Below are positions 9,531-18,572 of a stretch of 64,000 bases of DNA, one piece after another. Within the stretch, counting starts at the first letter, position 1. Each line of letters starts with the position of its first letter. The notes under the pieces are model-generated. The model was not told the DNA's origin. It did no database searches and saw only the letters and a list, made by a program, of their open reading frames with translations. The translations under genes and the position numbers were made by a program. The DNA comes from CAJQLB01 sp041392065 (GTDB lineage: Bacteria; Bacteroidota; Bacteroidia; Flavobacteriales; Flavobacteriaceae), in NCBI GenBank assembly GCA_041392065.1, contig JAWKMU010000002.1, positions 558,001 through 622,000 of the forward strand, read 5' to 3'.

Positions 9531-9568
9531 TATAGCTGTTTATCCCAAATGTACATTTGATAGCTATA
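9531..9568. promoter_or_regulatory. Nested inverted repeat in the 408-bp gap upstream of the haloperoxidase-like gene
   Basis: Outer arms TATAGCT (9531-9537) and AGCTATA (9562-9568) enclose a perfect 12-bp palindrome AAATGTACATTT (9547-9558). It lies about 200 bp before the start of the gene at 9330 and could be a protein-binding site or a structured leader. The rest of 9331-9653 is very AT-rich, with no gene that I can support. Confidence 0.35.
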
Positions 9569-9653
9569 ATGATTCTATATATAAAATAGGCTTCTCGTTA
9601 ACTTGAATATTCTGAGCTATTTTAGGAAAACTATTTTTTTAACGATTCTCAAG

Positions 9654-9695
9654 CAATAAAAAAAAAGTATCCCTATAGCTGTGTATAGGAATACT
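9654..9695 (-). terminator. Rho-independent terminator after FG-GAP protein gene
   Basis: Arms AGTATCCCTATA (9666-9677) and TATAGGAATACT (9684-9695) pair over 12 positions with one mismatch. On the minus strand the stem is followed by nine or more T residues. It sits 43 bp beyond the stop of the gene at 9739-11142. Confidence 0.8.
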
Positions 9696-9738
9696 AAAAA
9701 CAATTCTAATTTGTATTTATTAAAAAAACGATTAACCA

Positions 9739-11142
9739 CTAATTCTTAATCAGTTTTATTGTTGTACTTGAATTTCCAGAAGTTACTTTTACAAAATAAA
9801 CACCAGATAACAAATCGTTTATATTGTAGCTTTTAGTAAAATGGTCTTTATATGTTTTTACCAATTTTCCTTGTAAGTCAAAAATATTTACGGTTTCAAT
9901 GTTTTGGTTTATTTCTATTGTAAAGCTTTCTTTAGTTGGGTTTGGGTAAAGACTCACTTTTGAAATAGCATAATCTTGTGTTGATAACGCTGATGTATTT
10001 AGATATAGTTTGCTAACTTTAGTTGTGCCATTATAGCCCGTGATAAAGACATCTATTTTACCGTCAGCGTTTACGTCTGCTATATCAATTGCTGGGAAAT
10101 TTAAACCTTCAAAAGGAAGTCCTGCAACTAATGTAAATGAACCAGTGCCATTGTTCAAGTATAAATTTGTATAAAAATTTGAATTAACTGCTCCACTCAA
10201 TAATAAATCATTATCATTATCATTATCAATGTCTGCAAATTTCATCGCTAATTTTTGAGTTCCAAAAAAAGGTGTTCCACTTACTTCTGAAAATACACCT
10301 GTTCCATCATTCTTATAAAGTTTTGTTTGTAAACCAAAAGACACCAAAACATCGTCGTCACCATCATTATCTACATCACAAAATGCTAATTCAGAATCAA
10401 ATAATAAAGTTTCATTAGCAAAGGGAGTTCCTGTTTGTAATGTGAAATTTGCATTACCATCATTTTTATACAAATTGGCCAAAAACCCATTAACAGAATT
10501 ATAACCTATAATTAGTACATCTTGGTCACCATCATTATCAATATCTGAAAAACCAGTACAACCGTTTTTAATTGCGTTTGATGTTGCAGAAAATGGCACA
10601 CTAATTTCAGAACCATTATTATCATATAATTTTGTTGATGAAAGGTTTCCTCCACCAGCCCCACTTAACAAAAAGTCTTTATTACCATCATTATTTACAT
10701 CTGCAACACTAATATCACCTTGGTCTACAGAAATAAATGAAGTACCAGGAACTTCAATAAAAGTACCATTATTGTTTGCAAAAAAGCGAGTTGGTTTAAA
10801 ACCGTTAGCATTTAATCCAGAGGTAATAAGCTCATCATCTCCATCATTATCAAAATCTGCAAAAGCAATTGAACTGTTGTAGATGCCTTGAAACGGTGTA
10901 CCTGTTACTTCAGTAAAATTACCACTACCATCGTTTTGATATAATATGGCAACAGGCGTGTTTCCTGTAGAACTTCCTGTAATTAATAAATCTTGGTCGC
11001 CATCTAAATCGTAATCGGTAAAGGAGACATCTCCCAAACTTACTGGAGCAAAACTATTAGAAGTATCTTCTACAAAACTAATTTGTGAAAACGAGGCATT
11101 AATAAAAAATAAGGCTATTGTAAAAAGGGTAAAGTTTTTCAT
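9739..11142 (-). CDS. FG-GAP/VCBS repeat protein with T9SS type A sorting domain
   Basis: 467 residues, with a signal peptide over about 1-19. Seven calcium-binding FG-GAP/VCBS-type repeats follow, each with a D-x-D-x-D-G-D loop (for example DYDLDGDQDLLITG, DFDNDGDDELITSG, DVNNDGNKDFLLSG, DINDIDNDGD-like variants, DVNADGKIDVFITG), building an integrin-alpha-like beta-propeller. From about residue 390 a sorting domain begins at KVSLYPNPTKESFTIEI and ends in TIKLIKN, so the protein is probably secreted or anchored on the cell surface by T9SS. No catalytic domain is visible; adhesion or ligand binding is an inference from the family. It is monocistronic, with its own terminator. Confidence 0.9.
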   Translation of the reverse strand: MKNFTLFTIALFFINASFSQISFVEDTSNSFAPVSLGDVSFTDYDLDGDQDLLITGSSTGNTPVAILYQNDGSGNFTEVTGTPFQGIYNSSIAFADFDNDGDDELITSGLNANGFKPTRFFANNNGTFIEVPGTSFISVDQGDISVADVNNDGNKDFLLSGAGGGNLSSTKLYDNNGSEISVPFSATSNAIKNGCTGFSDIDNDGDQDVLIIGYNSVNGFLANLYKNDGNANFTLQTGTPFANETLLFDSELAFCDVDNDGDDDVLVSFGLQTKLYKNDGTGVFSEVSGTPFFGTQKLAMKFADIDNDNDNDLLLSGAVNSNFYTNLYLNNGTGSFTLVAGLPFEGLNFPAIDIADVNADGKIDVFITGYNGTTKVSKLYLNTSALSTQDYAISKVSLYPNPTKESFTIEINQNIETVNIFDLQGKLVKTYKDHFTKSYNINDLLSGVYFVKVTSGNSSTTIKLIKN

Positions 11143-11351
11143 AATAAAATAGGTTTTAAGTTTACTATTGATTTGGACTCAAATCTATTACTATGAAAGA
11201 TTACTGTACTGTGCTAACTCGCAATAGTACAGGTTTGTTTTGCAAGTGTATGTTATTTTGCTGTAAGTGTAAAGTCAATGAAATAGAGCTTTCACACCCA
11301 ATTTCTCATTAAAAACACAATATACATGCGATTTTTTTCAAAAAAAGAGAA

Positions 11352-13091
11352 TTAACTCAGCGTATCCAAAAATTCGCTAATTTCTTTCTTTTTACGTGCT
11401 GAAACAGGAATTTTATCGCCATTAATAAGTTGCATACCGTCTTGTATTTGGCGGTTGAATGATTGAATATAATCTACATTAACTAAGTGCGAATTGTGTA
11501 CGCGGATAAAATTGTGTTTGGTTAATAAATCTTCGTGATATTTTAAATTTTTAGACGATAATAGTGTTTTTTTAGTAGTGATTATTTTTGCATAAGTTCC
11601 ATCGGCTTCGCATCTAATAATTTCGTTTATATTAACTAACTCGCTAATATCTTGGCTTTTTACCAATAGTTTATCAACCGATTTGCCGTTGCCATTACCA
11701 CCATTTTCTTTGGGATGAAAGTTTGGGTTTAGTTTAGATTGCAATAATGCTGCTTTAGTTTGCTCTAAATCTAATTTAACAGCAAGCGATTTGTTTTTTG
11801 TAAAAAAATAGTAGCCAACCACAAACACTAACAACCCAAGAAAGCCCAATCCAAATAGTAGATAGTTGATTTTTGCTCTATTTTTAAGTTCTTCTTTTTC
11901 TATAGCTTGTGCTTTAATAATAGCATCCTTTTTTTCTGTTTCGTATTTAAGCTGTAACTCTTCAATAATTTTGGTTTGCTTAAGATTTTCTTCTTTTTCC
12001 TTCAGTTGAAGTTCTAAAGCGCGGTATTTTTGGGATATTTCATAATTTCGAAGTGCAAAATTAATTTCGTAAGCTACATGATTTACGTTAATGCTATCGG
12101 TAAGGGTAGTAATAGGTATATGGTTTAATAGAGTGTCTAAGTATTTTACCATGTCTTTATCTTTCCTTTTGTATAAAGACACATAGGACAAGGCACTGTA
12201 GATATTTTGCAAGGAAACTTTGTCTAAATAGGGTTTAAACTTTAAAGCCTTTCTGCAAAAAGTTTCGGCTTCTAAGAATTGATCTTTATTAATATAATAA
12301 ATAGCCATAATGCTGTGTAAACTACCCTCGTTTTGCACCAATTGGTTTTCTTTTGTGTAGGCTAAACCTTTTTGGTAATAATGGTTTAAAGAGTCTTGTA
12401 GTTCTATATTTTGTGACTCTATTGTGGATTGTTTTTGAAAATAAGTAAGATAGGTTTCAAGAACATAGATCTGAATTTGAACAGGTACTTCTTCTGGGTA
12501 AGTCTTAATAATTTTTGAAAGTCTATCTAAATTTTCCTTTATTTTTTCCTTGTTATTTTCTTTGGCATAAATGTCTATCAATCTGTAATAAACCGAAGCT
12601 TGCCCAATCACATCCATGTTGTTTTCGGCATTTTTTAATACACTCATTAGAGTTTCTACAGCTTTATCTGCTTCTTTTTTTGCTGTATAATAACCCGCTA
12701 AAAGCAATTGGGTTTTTTCTAATTGCTTAAGGTCTTTAGCTATATTTGCGTAATGTACGGCACTATCTAAATCTATTTTGACAAGTTCAAAATTTTCACG
12801 GTGTAAGTTGGCAATGGCTTTGGCACTGTAACATCGGCTAGTAATTGTGTGCAATTTTTTGGGTTTACTTATAAGAATTGCTCTATTGGCAATACTATAC
12901 AATGAATCTATATTAAATTCTTGGTTGTAGTAATAATTAGCCAAGTCCAATAAATTTGAAGCAGTTAAACTATCGCTTTGATGTTCGGATTGCTTAATCT
13001 CAATGCTTTTATTACTATCATTTTGGGCAACAGATATATTTTTATTCAATCCGAATGCTATAAAAATTGCTATGAAATGAGTTCTTATCAT
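11352..13091 (-). CDS. TPR-membrane-LytTR DNA-binding regulator
   Basis: I place the start at ATG 13091 (579 residues) rather than a TTG at 13100, because it gives a clean signal sequence (about 1-22). Residues about 30-360 are alpha-helical TPR-like repeats, followed by a coiled coil rich in Lys and Glu, a membrane helix (INYLLFGLGFLGLLVFVVGY) near residue 410, a short linker, and a LytTR DNA-binding domain over roughly the last 100 residues (NEIIRCEADGTYAKII ... FIRVHNSHLVNVDYI). The TPRs should face the periplasm and the LytTR domain the cytoplasm, making a one-component membrane regulator. The linker contains LLQSKLNPNF, which resembles the H-box of LytS-type kinases but with Asn in place of the phospho-His. 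Target genes are unknown. Confidence 0.85.
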   Translation of the reverse strand: MIRTHFIAIFIAFGLNKNISVAQNDSNKSIEIKQSEHQSDSLTASNLLDLANYYYNQEFNIDSLYSIANRAILISKPKKLHTITSRCYSAKAIANLHRENFELVKIDLDSAVHYANIAKDLKQLEKTQLLLAGYYTAKKEADKAVETLMSVLKNAENNMDVIGQASVYYRLIDIYAKENNKEKIKENLDRLSKIIKTYPEEVPVQIQIYVLETYLTYFQKQSTIESQNIELQDSLNHYYQKGLAYTKENQLVQNEGSLHSIMAIYYINKDQFLEAETFCRKALKFKPYLDKVSLQNIYSALSYVSLYKRKDKDMVKYLDTLLNHIPITTLTDSINVNHVAYEINFALRNYEISQKYRALELQLKEKEENLKQTKIIEELQLKYETEKKDAIIKAQAIEKEELKNRAKINYLLFGLGFLGLLVFVVGYYFFTKNKSLAVKLDLEQTKAALLQSKLNPNFHPKENGGNGNGKSVDKLLVKSQDISELVNINEIIRCEADGTYAKIITTKKTLLSSKNLKYHEDLLTKHNFIRVHNSHLVNVDYIQSFNRQIQDGMQLINGDKIPVSARKKKEISEFLDTLS

Positions 13092-13315
13092 CCTAATCAA
13101 TTATTTAAAGTCTAAATATAAAATTTAATTAAAGAACTTGAAGTTGTTTCATATACATTATGCTTCCCTTCTAAACTCTAAATGCTCATTACAAGCAGCT
13201 TAATAGTATTTAAAAAAGAGATAATAAAACTCATATTAAGCAAGTTTTCAATTTAATTAACAACAAATATGGCAATAATGAATTATATTGCAGTATAACA
13301 ATAAAATTGCACGTT

Positions 13316-14020
13316 ATGAATAAAGCCATTATTTTACTTGTACTTATGCTCATAGTTGTTCCTGTTTTTGCTCAAGAGGACGACACCAATCCAGTTAATA
13401 CAACTAGACAAGGTTTTGGGCAATTTAATGGTATTAATATGACAGTAGGTTTTGTTAATGCAAAGCGCATAACTGAAGGTTCGGCCTACTATTTTGATAC
13501 TTGGGATACCGAAGCAACGATATATCTTAAGGAAGCAGGCAGAGTAAAGTTAGAAAAGGTAAATATAAACCTCTATGACAATAAGCTTGAGGCTATTTAT
13601 GATGACAATAACGTTTTTACTTTTGATAGTAAAAACTTAGTTAAAATTGTAATTAACGATAAGGTTTTTAGGACTTTTGAAATTAATAACGAGCTTAAAA
13701 TACTAGAACTAGTTTTTAATGAACAATTTTCAATTTACAGATACTATAGTGTAGACTACAGACAAGGTCATGCTAACCCAATGCTTAGTAGAAAAACGAA
13801 TAAATACATAAAAAAAGCAAAATATTATCTGTATGGTGATAATGGTGAGTTATCTTGGTTAAAAACCTCTAAAAAACACTTTGCTAATCTTCTACAATCT
13901 GATAAAGTAAGTGAAGATTCCATTTTAGAGTTTATTAAGGATAATAAGTTGTCTTTAAATGATGATGCCGATTTAATGCAGGTGTTTGAATTTGTAAATA
14001 GCAACAGTTTAGAAAACTAG
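13316..14020 (+). CDS. Hypothetical exported protein
   Basis: I use ATG 13316 (234 residues) instead of an in-frame TTG at 13307, because a signal peptide starts there (about residues 1-19, ending VFAQ). The mature protein is mixed alpha/beta: a beta-rich first half with FNGINMTVGFVNAKRI and FDTWDTEATIYL, then a Lys-rich segment (KTNKYIKKAKYYLYGDNGELSWLKTSKKHF) and an acidic C-terminus. I do not recognise a named domain; the general form resembles small exported proteins of unknown function common in flavobacteria. It is transcribed alone, divergently from the TPR-LytTR gene, with 224 bp of AT-rich DNA between their starts and a terminator after it. Confidence 0.75.
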   Translation: MNKAIILLVLMLIVVPVFAQEDDTNPVNTTRQGFGQFNGINMTVGFVNAKRITEGSAYYFDTWDTEATIYLKEAGRVKLEKVNINLYDNKLEAIYDDNNVFTFDSKNLVKIVINDKVFRTFEINNELKILELVFNEQFSIYRYYSVDYRQGHANPMLSRKTNKYIKKAKYYLYGDNGELSWLKTSKKHFANLLQSDKVSEDSILEFIKDNKLSLNDDADLMQVFEFVNSNSLEN

Positions 14021-14044
14021 ATGACTTTATTATTTAAAAAATAT

Positions 14045-14070
14045 AAATCCTGCCATTTGACAGGATTTTT
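14045..14070 (+). terminator. Rho-independent terminator after hypothetical exported protein
   Basis: An 8-bp perfect stem AAATCCTG/CAGGATTT (14045-14052 with 14061-14068) with an 8-nt loop is followed by T residues, 25 bp after the stop codon. The stem sequence is nearly the same as that at 17732-17753. Confidence 0.8.
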
Positions 14071-14101
14071 CTATTATATATTTTGCAAGGTTTAATTATT
14101 T

Positions 14102-14767
14102 TTAAGACTCAACTTTTCTCACTAATAATAAAGCATTTGATGCAAAACAAGTGCCTAAAAAAGGGTTGCCGTTAAAGAAATTAACATTGAAGCTCATAAC
14201 ATAAGGCTGATAACCATCTTTGGTTGAGGTCCAGTAAAATAGATTTTCATCAAAATTGCCTAATCCTTTAGAATGTACATTTTCAAATATGGCTTGCATT
14301 GAACCACTACTTGGAATAAACCAGTCGTTATAATTTTGATAGTCTAAGTCAATCGCTATTTTAAAGGCATAATTATCACTCCCAAATTCTAATCCATTTG
14401 GCACATTGCTATTGTCGTTTAAATTACCATCAACAATTTGTTGTGTATTTTCAAGTCCAGAGCCTATAGTAGCACTATTAGTTAAATCAAAATGATCTCC
14501 CCAAGACGTTGGACCAATTTCAGAGTAATCTGTTGCTATCATTAGATTTCCATTGGTTTCATCAACATGAAAAACATAACCACCTTGGTATTCTAAGCCA
14601 TAAAATGCCTCTACTCCTACCTCATTTACGATATCTAAAACTGCAACACCATTATTTAAGTTTTCTAAAACTGACAGTTCAGCATTAAATGTTGTGAGGT
14701 CTATAGTTTCTTCTTTTGAACAATTAGTAAGTGTAATGGCTAATAAAATAAATAGTAACTTTTTCAT
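14102..14767 (-). CDS. Hypothetical lipoprotein, DUF1566/Lcl-like
   Basis: The chosen ATG at 14767 gives 221 residues and a lipoprotein signal: MKKLLFILLAITLTNC, with the lipidation Cys at 16 followed by SKEE. An upstream in-frame TTG at 14800 would only add charged residues before the signal. The mature part starts with an acidic helix and then has GGYVFHVDETNGNLMIATDY, an aromatic tryptophan segment (GPTSWGDHF), DWFIPSSGSMQAIFENV and FYWTSTKDGYQPYVMSFN. This order (GG-hydrophobic-hydrophobic, then W-x-x-P-S-x-x-E/Q-x-x-x-I, then YWSS/T) resembles the DUF1566/Lcl C-type-lectin-like fold. Function is unknown; outer-membrane anchoring is inferred. Confidence 0.7.
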   Translation of the reverse strand: MKKLLFILLAITLTNCSKEETIDLTTFNAELSVLENLNNGVAVLDIVNEVGVEAFYGLEYQGGYVFHVDETNGNLMIATDYSEIGPTSWGDHFDLTNSATIGSGLENTQQIVDGNLNDNSNVPNGLEFGSDNYAFKIAIDLDYQNYNDWFIPSSGSMQAIFENVHSKGLGNFDENLFYWTSTKDGYQPYVMSFNVNFFNGNPFLGTCFASNALLLVRKVES

Positions 14768-14877
14768 AAATTTTGTTTTGGTTAATTTATTATTAAACAA
14801 CTTAAGTGCTAAAACTCCTGAAACAAAATATTTTTATTCTTTTCTGAGGTTGTTTTCACTCAAAAAAATATATAAAT

Positions 14878-16419
14878 CTAATTCAGGTACTCATCAATAC
14901 TTACTTTTCTGCTTCTATTATTAGCTTCTTTAACTTCATGAAGCATTTTGTCTAAAGTTTTTCTATTTAAATATTTTCCGTTATTGATTACTGCATCTAT
15001 GCTTTTAGTATTCTTGATATCTTCCAATGGGTTTTTATCTAAGAGTACTAAATCAGCTTCAAAACCAACTTCTATTTTACCACTTTTTACTCCCATCCAT
15101 TTGGCTGTAGCTAAAGTTGCAGAATGTAATACTTGTGCTTCGCTCATGCCTGTTTTAAAAAGTGACTCTAACTCATTATGAAGTGAAAAACCAGCGATTG
15201 CTCCATGTGCACCATTAGCATCAGTTCCTGCTGTAATTTTAACGCCATGTTTTACAAAAGCACGAGTCAATACATGTAGTGCTTCTGTTTGAGCATTCCA
15301 ATAAATTTCACTTTGACTTTTACTTTCAGGGTCTGTATTGTTAGGGTTTTCATAGCTGTTTCCTGTTCCTGGCAACCAACCTCCTGAAAATTTTGATGGT
15401 TCTAACCAACCTGGGTTTTGATACTCTAAAGGAATGGTTTTTAAAAAATTGGGTAAATCAAAATCTTGTTTAGGCATTGTTTCATAAATCCAAAGCGTTG
15501 AGCTAATTGTAATATTGCTTTCTTTTAACTTTATAGCAATACTGTCAACTTTATTGTTAAAATGCGATAAAAAAGCGTCAGCATTTGTGTAATCAACACC
15601 TCCATATTCGTTCCTCTCTGATTGGATTATAGAAGCTAAATGTGCCAATTGTGATTGACCTGAAGTATACAAATCTTCCATATATATATAAGCTGGTAAA
15701 TGACCAATTACAGGAATATTTTGCTTTTTTGCTTCATCGGTAATTGCAAAATAAATATCTCTATCAAAAAGTTGTGAAGCTAATTTTATAGCTTTATAGC
15801 CCTTATCCTTATATTTTTTTACAGATCTTCTTGCTGCTTTAACCGAAGTGTAGTTTTGCTGCCTCCTTTCAAACCAGCTTCTAAGAGTAACTTTTATTCC
15901 TTTTTCTGTACTAACCTTAGGCGAAGCAATATAAATATCAGGTCCGAGTCTTGCCCCCTCTTCTATTTCTTTTTGATATTGAAAATGCTCTTTCATTCCT
16001 GTCATTTCTCCAACTTGTGTTATTCCATTAGCTAAATACAACAACAAATCGTTTGGACTTTTTTTGATATGCACGTGAGAATCTATTAAACCTGGAATAA
16101 GATATTTATTGGTGCCATCTATAATGTGATATTCTTTTGGTATGCTAATGGAATCTTCAATGGCTTCAATTTTATTATCAGTAATTAATACTGTTTTATT
16201 AGGTAGCATTAATTCTGAATCTGTTGAAAGTACATTCACATTTTTAATAGCTAACTTTCCAGAAGTAAATTTAAATTGAGATGAGTTTACTACTTCTGTG
16301 TGTTTTCCCAAATAAAAATTTATTTCTGACATCATTTTGCATGATACTGAAGTTGCAGAAATAATAAATAAGAGCACAAACCCTATTATCCATTTTTTGA
16401 TTGATTTTTTTAATTTCAT
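14878..16419 (-). CDS. Amidohydrolase-family lipoprotein
   Basis: 513 residues. Residues 1-27 contain a membrane segment and a lipobox-like end (VSC at about 25-27), so the enzyme is probably an envelope lipoprotein. The metal-dependent hydrolase barrel shows GLIDSHVHI (the HxH pair), a strand with YKAIKLASQ, VIGHLPAY and LAHLASI (two further His), and GTDANGAHG carrying the Asp of the binuclear or mononuclear site. A C-terminal small beta domain carries GFEADLVLLDKNPLEDI. This is the imidazolonepropionase-like/dihydroorotase-like group often annotated amidohydrolase family protein; members cleave peptides or cyclic amides. Substrate cannot be inferred. It lies 88 bp downstream of the AraC gene on the same strand and may be part of its regulon. 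Confidence 0.88.
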   Translation of the reverse strand: MKLKKSIKKWIIGFVLLFIISATSVSCKMMSEINFYLGKHTEVVNSSQFKFTSGKLAIKNVNVLSTDSELMLPNKTVLITDNKIEAIEDSISIPKEYHIIDGTNKYLIPGLIDSHVHIKKSPNDLLLYLANGITQVGEMTGMKEHFQYQKEIEEGARLGPDIYIASPKVSTEKGIKVTLRSWFERRQQNYTSVKAARRSVKKYKDKGYKAIKLASQLFDRDIYFAITDEAKKQNIPVIGHLPAYIYMEDLYTSGQSQLAHLASIIQSERNEYGGVDYTNADAFLSHFNNKVDSIAIKLKESNITISSTLWIYETMPKQDFDLPNFLKTIPLEYQNPGWLEPSKFSGGWLPGTGNSYENPNNTDPESKSQSEIYWNAQTEALHVLTRAFVKHGVKITAGTDANGAHGAIAGFSLHNELESLFKTGMSEAQVLHSATLATAKWMGVKSGKIEVGFEADLVLLDKNPLEDIKNTKSIDAVINNGKYLNRKTLDKMLHEVKEANNRSRKVSIDEYLN

Positions 16420-16507
16420 TGTTTTACATTTTTTGATTAATGGTGCAAAACAACTAAAATGGTATATAACCAGTGTCTCATTGCTTCCAAAGAGACAAAA
16501 ACATCAA

Positions 16508-17632
16508 TTATTTTAATGATTTTTTATATTCTGAAGGAGAAAGTCCTGTTTTCTTTTTAAACAATCTATAAAAACTTGCTTTAGATTTAAAGCCGCAATC
16601 GTTTGCAATGCCTTCTATGGTGTAGTCTTTAAAACTATCATCTTTAATTCTTCTTTTAAATTCTTCAAGTCTATAGGTATTTACAAAATTGTAAAAAGTG
16701 GTGTCAATGTATTGATTGAGTAAGTTAGATAGTTTTTTATCTGTAATATTTAAATAAGTAGCAAGTTTACTTAGTGTAAGTTCTTCATCAAAATAAGGTT
16801 TCTGCTCTTGCATTACTTTATTTAATAACAATTCTATCTTTATATTTTCATCCTTTTCTTCAATAGTAAGTACTTTATTATTAATTAAGGTGTTATCATT
16901 TTCTAATAAAAAATAAGGTACCAAAACTTTAGATTGATTAACTCCAAAATATGCTCCAGCTATCATGCATAATGCTACAAGACTCATAATTATATTTTGA
17001 GATCGTATATGAAGAACATTAAAAAATAGTTGGCTTAATACAATTAAGAAATCGATACTTATTATTATTGCTACTGAAACGAGTAGATAACGAACCCAAA
17101 CAAAATTGTTTTGCTCCACATAAGAATATTGACAGTTTAATATTTTTTTATACTTTTTAAATTGTTTAAATCCTTGATATATAAATAATAACAATATAAT
17201 ATCTAAACTAATTCTTATATACTGACTGTAATTTTCTATTAAATTTATATGACCTAAATAATAACCATCAAATAATCTAGCAACAGCATAAGGTAGACTT
17301 ATAAAAACGGTGAAAATAATATATGGAATAAATAAGATTTTATTCCTTTTTATTACCTTCTTATCTTCTAAAAATAAAGATTGGATGTAGCTAATTAATA
17401 ATGGACCAATTATAAGTTTTACTCCATAAACAAAAGTAAAACTATAGTAATTTAACCATCGTATTTGGTGTATGTATGCATAAGATTCTAATAGTACTAA
17501 AATTATGATTACAAATAACGTAATTAATATAAATTTTGAAAGATTTAGCGCTTTTGATTTAAGCAAAATATAAATGTAGATACTTGTAAAAAGTATACCA
17601 GTTATAAAAAGAAAATCGTAAAGTAATTTCAC
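16508..17632 (-). CDS. Membrane-bound AraC-family transcriptional regulator
   Basis: 374 residues. Seven hydrophobic segments occupy residues about 5-225. After a linker the AraC/XylS double helix-turn-helix covers about 268-374 (LSNLLNQYIDTTFYNFVNTY ... IANDCGFKSKASFYRLFKKK, ending SPSEYKKSL). This 7TM-plus-AraC architecture is widespread in Bacteroidota and is taken to couple an extracellular signal directly to transcription. The start is GTG at 17632; I see no better ATG nearby and the next Met would delete the first membrane helix. The downstream amidohydrolase gene is the most likely target, an inference from position only. Confidence 0.88.
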   Translation of the reverse strand: MKLLYDFLFITGILFTSIYIYILLKSKALNLSKFILITLFVIIILVLLESYAYIHQIRWLNYYSFTFVYGVKLIIGPLLISYIQSLFLEDKKVIKRNKILFIPYIIFTVFISLPYAVARLFDGYYLGHINLIENYSQYIRISLDIILLLFIYQGFKQFKKYKKILNCQYSYVEQNNFVWVRYLLVSVAIIISIDFLIVLSQLFFNVLHIRSQNIIMSLVALCMIAGAYFGVNQSKVLVPYFLLENDNTLINNKVLTIEEKDENIKIELLLNKVMQEQKPYFDEELTLSKLATYLNITDKKLSNLLNQYIDTTFYNFVNTYRLEEFKRRIKDDSFKDYTIEGIANDCGFKSKASFYRLFKKKTGLSPSEYKKSLK

Positions 17633-17725
17633 TATGAGTTTTGTGCAAAAATAAGGATATAATTTTTTTATCAGTCTTGGTTTTTCTTTTATTGTAATCT
17701 GATACTATTAGTCTAAAATTTTTGC

Positions 17726-17753
17726 AAAAAAAATCCTGCGATAAAACAGGATT
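17726..17753 (-). terminator. Rho-independent terminator after intradiol dioxygenase-like gene
   Basis: A 7-bp stem AATCCTG/CAGGATT (17732-17738 with 17747-17753) is followed on the minus strand by eight T residues, 26 bp past the stop of the gene at 17779-18387. Confidence 0.8.
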
Positions 17754-17778
17754 CTCTTAATATAATAGTTGAATTGAT

Positions 17779-18387
17779 TTATTTACTGTTTTGAGTACTT
17801 TCTTCCAGCACTATATCTCTTGTTGCTACCAACATATCACCTTCTTTTACAGGCTTTAAAATACTATTAACACCTTTACGTTTTAAACGTTTGCGACATG
17901 TTTTAGTTAGTAATGGATCGTCATCAAAAAGAAAAGCATCTGCATTGTACTCTGTTTTGCCTTCTTCTATGATAACAGGATATATTTTTTTAAGTCCTTT
18001 TCTACGAGGAAATGTTACAGGATCTGTAGCAGCTCCTGGCACAAAAGTGTATAAGGTATATTGACCATCTTCATTAGTTTTTACCCAACCTCTATGGTGC
18101 ATATAGCGACCGTTTTCTTTTGTTTTTATTTGGTAATCACCTTTGTCGTCGGCTTGTTCAATAAACAAGATTACATTTTTTGCAGGAGTTACACCATCAC
18201 TCTCATAAATGGTTCCAGTTATTTTTAACTTATTGGCTTTACTGTTAAAACCTGGAATAGTATCTGTATTGCTTAATTGTTGCTCTGTATAATCAAACAT
18301 AGGACTATTAGCAGGTTCTTGCGCAGAAAGAGTAAAAGAAGAACCTGTAAAACTAACAACACATAAAATACTAAGTAGTTGTTTCAT
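17779..18387 (-). CDS. Degenerate intradiol ring-cleavage dioxygenase-like exported protein
   Basis: 202 residues with a signal peptide over about 1-22 (ending SAQ). The fold signature is clear: LKITGTIYESDGVTPAKNVI at 54-73, RGWVKTNEDGQYTLYTFVPG at 99-118, and FLFDDDPLLT in the third quarter, as in the small exported intradiol dioxygenases of flavobacteria. Those enzymes use two Tyr and two His to hold Fe(III). Here the region after FVPG reads AATDPVTFPRRKGLKKIYPV where active members have a Tyr-Pro and then a P-x-H-I-H motif, so at least both His and one Tyr are missing. GRY at 93-95 may keep the other Tyr. I infer that it is not an active ring-cleaving enzyme and may have kept only a binding or structural role. 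It is transcribed after a large BNR gene. Confidence 0.75.
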   Translation of the reverse strand: MKQLLSILCVVSFTGSSFTLSAQEPANSPMFDYTEQQLSNTDTIPGFNSKANKLKITGTIYESDGVTPAKNVILFIEQADDKGDYQIKTKENGRYMHHRGWVKTNEDGQYTLYTFVPGAATDPVTFPRRKGLKKIYPVIIEEGKTEYNADAFLFDDDPLLTKTCRKRLKRKGVNSILKPVKEGDMLVATRDIVLEESTQNSK

Positions 18388-18572
18388 GGGACTATTTGTT
18401 TGTTAACCGTTTCGAAATTAGGCAACAAAGCATCTTTGCACATGAAAAACAATATGAACGTTAAATTTTTACGATAAAAGGGTTTTGAATCTTATGAAAA
18501 GAAAAAAACATCGATGAATCGATAAAATGTATTTAGTTAAATGTTCTTTAAATATTTTGAGTTTATTAATTA

